This document shows positions 4,767 through 5,626 of a stretch of DNA of 5,626 nucleotides, in pieces. The DNA lies in the NCBI GenBank assembly GCA_002919115.1, contig PKER01000217.1, positions 1 through 5,626 of the forward strand, given 5' to 3'. This DNA comes from a bacterium. GTDB taxonomy: Bacteria > Actinomycetota > Thermoleophilia > Solirubrobacterales > 70-9. Below the pieces are notes generated by a model. The model had not been told where the DNA came from. It saw only the letters and a list, made by a program, of their open reading frames with translations, and did no database searches. A program made the translations under genes and the position numbers. Positions within the stretch are counted from its first letter, which is position 1; every line of letters starts with the position of its first letter.

Positions 4767-5626
4767 CTAACCGAGCGCCGCGCGCAGGTCGGCGGCCGCG
4801 CGCTCGGGGGCGTAGGTGTTGATGTCCACGCCGGTGCCGAGCTCGAACCCGGCGCGGATCGTGAGGCGCGGGAGGATGTCGATGTGCCAGCAGAACTCCT
4901 CGGTACCGCGCGGCGCCGTGCGCACCCAGAGGTTGAACTGCGGGAGCTCCCCGAATGCCCCGCGCAGGGCGCGTAGCGCGGTCGCGAGCATCGCGGCGCC
5001 GCCCTGCCCCTCCTCGGCGAACGACGGCGCGGGGCGGCGCGGCACGATCCGCAGCTCGAACGGCGAGCGCGAGGCGAACGGGCAGAACAGGATCGCCTCG
5101 TCGTCGATCGCGACCAGGCGCTCGCGGCGCCGCACCTCCTCGGTGGCGGCGTCGGCGAGCAGGTGCCCGCCCATCGTGCGCTGGTGGTAGGCCTCGGCGC
5201 GCTCGCGCTCGCGCGCGATCTCCGCTGGGACGAAGCGCAGGCCGTAGACCTGCGCGTGGGTGTGCTCGAGCGAGGCGCCCGCCGCCGGGCCCTCGTTGAC
5301 GATCAGGTGCACGTAGGAGGAGTCCTCGGCGAGCGCGCGCATCCGGGCCCGCCAGCCATCCATCGCGACCGCGAGCTCGTCGTCGCTGAGCGCGCCGAGG
5401 CTGGTTAGGTGCCGCGGCGTGTTGATGATCACCTCGTGGGCGCCCTCGGCGGGCATCGAGGTGAACAGGTCGGTGGAGGCGTCGCGCGTCGAGGAGCGCA
5501 GCGGGTCGGCCTGTGCCGCCATCCCGGTCTCTACCATCGCCTGCGGCACGGCGCTCACGCGCGGGACCGCGCCACCGCCCGCCGGCTCGTCGGCGGCCAC
5601 CCGCACCTCGCCGGTGCCGAGCACCG
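4767..5626 (-). CDS. galT: Galactose-1-phosphate uridylyltransferase-like enzyme (N-terminus outside window)
   Basis: The visible 285 residues form the HIT-superfamily part of GalT, the Leloir enzyme that exchanges UMP between UDP-glucose and galactose 1-phosphate in the cytosol. The active-site block NEGPAAGASLEHTHAQ (110-125) corresponds to the classical N.G...G.S.PHPHGQ; the second His (123) is the expected uridylylated nucleophile. His72 in INTPRH aligns with a zinc-ligand His of E. coli GalT. C-terminal marks are FCPFASRSPFE (180-190), FCWHIDILPRL (244-254) and AGFELGTG (258-265). The expected N-terminal CxxC zinc pair and VVPN motif are not in the window, so about 60-80 residues are probably missing. 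About 50 residues of low-similarity sequence precede GAHEV, longer than I would expect. HTHAQ in place of HPHGQ is a divergent triad. A related nucleotidylyltransferase of the same fold cannot be excluded. The gene ends in TAG followed by a strong hairpin, so it likely does not share a transcript with the beta-helix gene. Confidence 0.85.
   Translation of the reverse strand, partial: VLGTGEVRVAADEPAGGGAVPRVSAVPQAMVETGMAAQADPLRSSTRDASTDLFTSMPAEGAHEVIINTPRHLTSLGALSDDELAVAMDGWRARMRALAEDSSYVHLIVNEGPAAGASLEHTHAQVYGLRFVPAEIARERERAEAYHQRTMGGHLLADAATEEVRRRERLVAIDDEAILFCPFASRSPFELRIVPRRPAPSFAEEGQGGAAMLATALRALRGAFGELPQFNLWVRTAPRGTEEFCWHIDILPRLTIRAGFELGTGVDINTYAPERAAADLRAALG

Noticed and set aside
1..5626. 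A mobile element, phage island or new multi-gene defence system
   Set aside because: There are no transposase, integrase, nuclease, toxin or ATPase motifs, no terminal repeats, and gene orientations are mixed. The genes look like ordinary chromosomal content.
1..5626. tRNA or rRNA genes
   Set aside because: I saw no cloverleaf-like arm pattern with TTCGA-type T loops and no rRNA-like sequence on either strand; the intergenic gaps are too short or too GC-rich in hairpins to fit.
5461..5626. A frameshift in galT that would hide the expected VVPN motif
   Set aside because: The other two minus-strand frames there read as Arg/Gly/Ala-rich sequence without GalT motifs, one with a stop. The missing motif more likely lies just beyond the window edge.

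Overview
The window is GC-rich throughout. Coding frames show strong G/C third positions, start codons are partly GTG, and two genes start without a Shine-Dalgarno sequence. Together with a beta-helix protein ending in an Ig-like 'FEC..D...C.SP...ATDAAGN' module, this suggests a high-GC actinobacterium, plausibly of the Thermoleophilia/Solirubrobacterales type. The taxonomic placement is inference; no marker gene is present.

Layout from left to right. (1) Positions 1-1109, minus strand: a secreted seven-repeat YVTN beta-propeller protein that runs into a PKD domain and off the left edge. (2) Positions 1110-1395: a divergent intergenic region with a strong RBS for the left gene and an inverted repeat in front of the right gene. 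(3) Positions 1396-2118, plus strand: a stand-alone class I glutamine amidotransferase. (4) Positions 2138-2830, minus strand, convergent with it 19 bp away: a conserved-looking soluble protein of unknown function. (5) Positions 2831-3035: a structured intergenic region with a palindrome between direct repeats, a 39-bp imperfect inverted repeat and a five-run G-quadruplex motif. (6) Positions 3036-4676, minus strand: a secreted right-handed parallel beta-helix protein. (7) Positions 4677-4766: a short spacer with an 11-bp-stem hairpin. (8) Positions 4767-5626, minus strand: a galactose-1-phosphate uridylyltransferase-like enzyme (galT) cut by the right edge.

The genes do not look like one pathway. 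Two are exported repeat-built proteins that probably act at or outside the cell surface, one is a sugar-nucleotide enzyme, one is a small amidotransferase and one is unknown. Orientation changes and hairpins suggest mostly single-gene transcription units. I found no CRISPR array, insertion sequence, tRNA, rRNA or defence-like cassette, and no convincing new multi-gene system. The signals most worth a second look are non-coding: the 2838-2996 intergenic structures, the 1350-1373 hairpin, and recent in-frame repeat expansion in the propeller gene.
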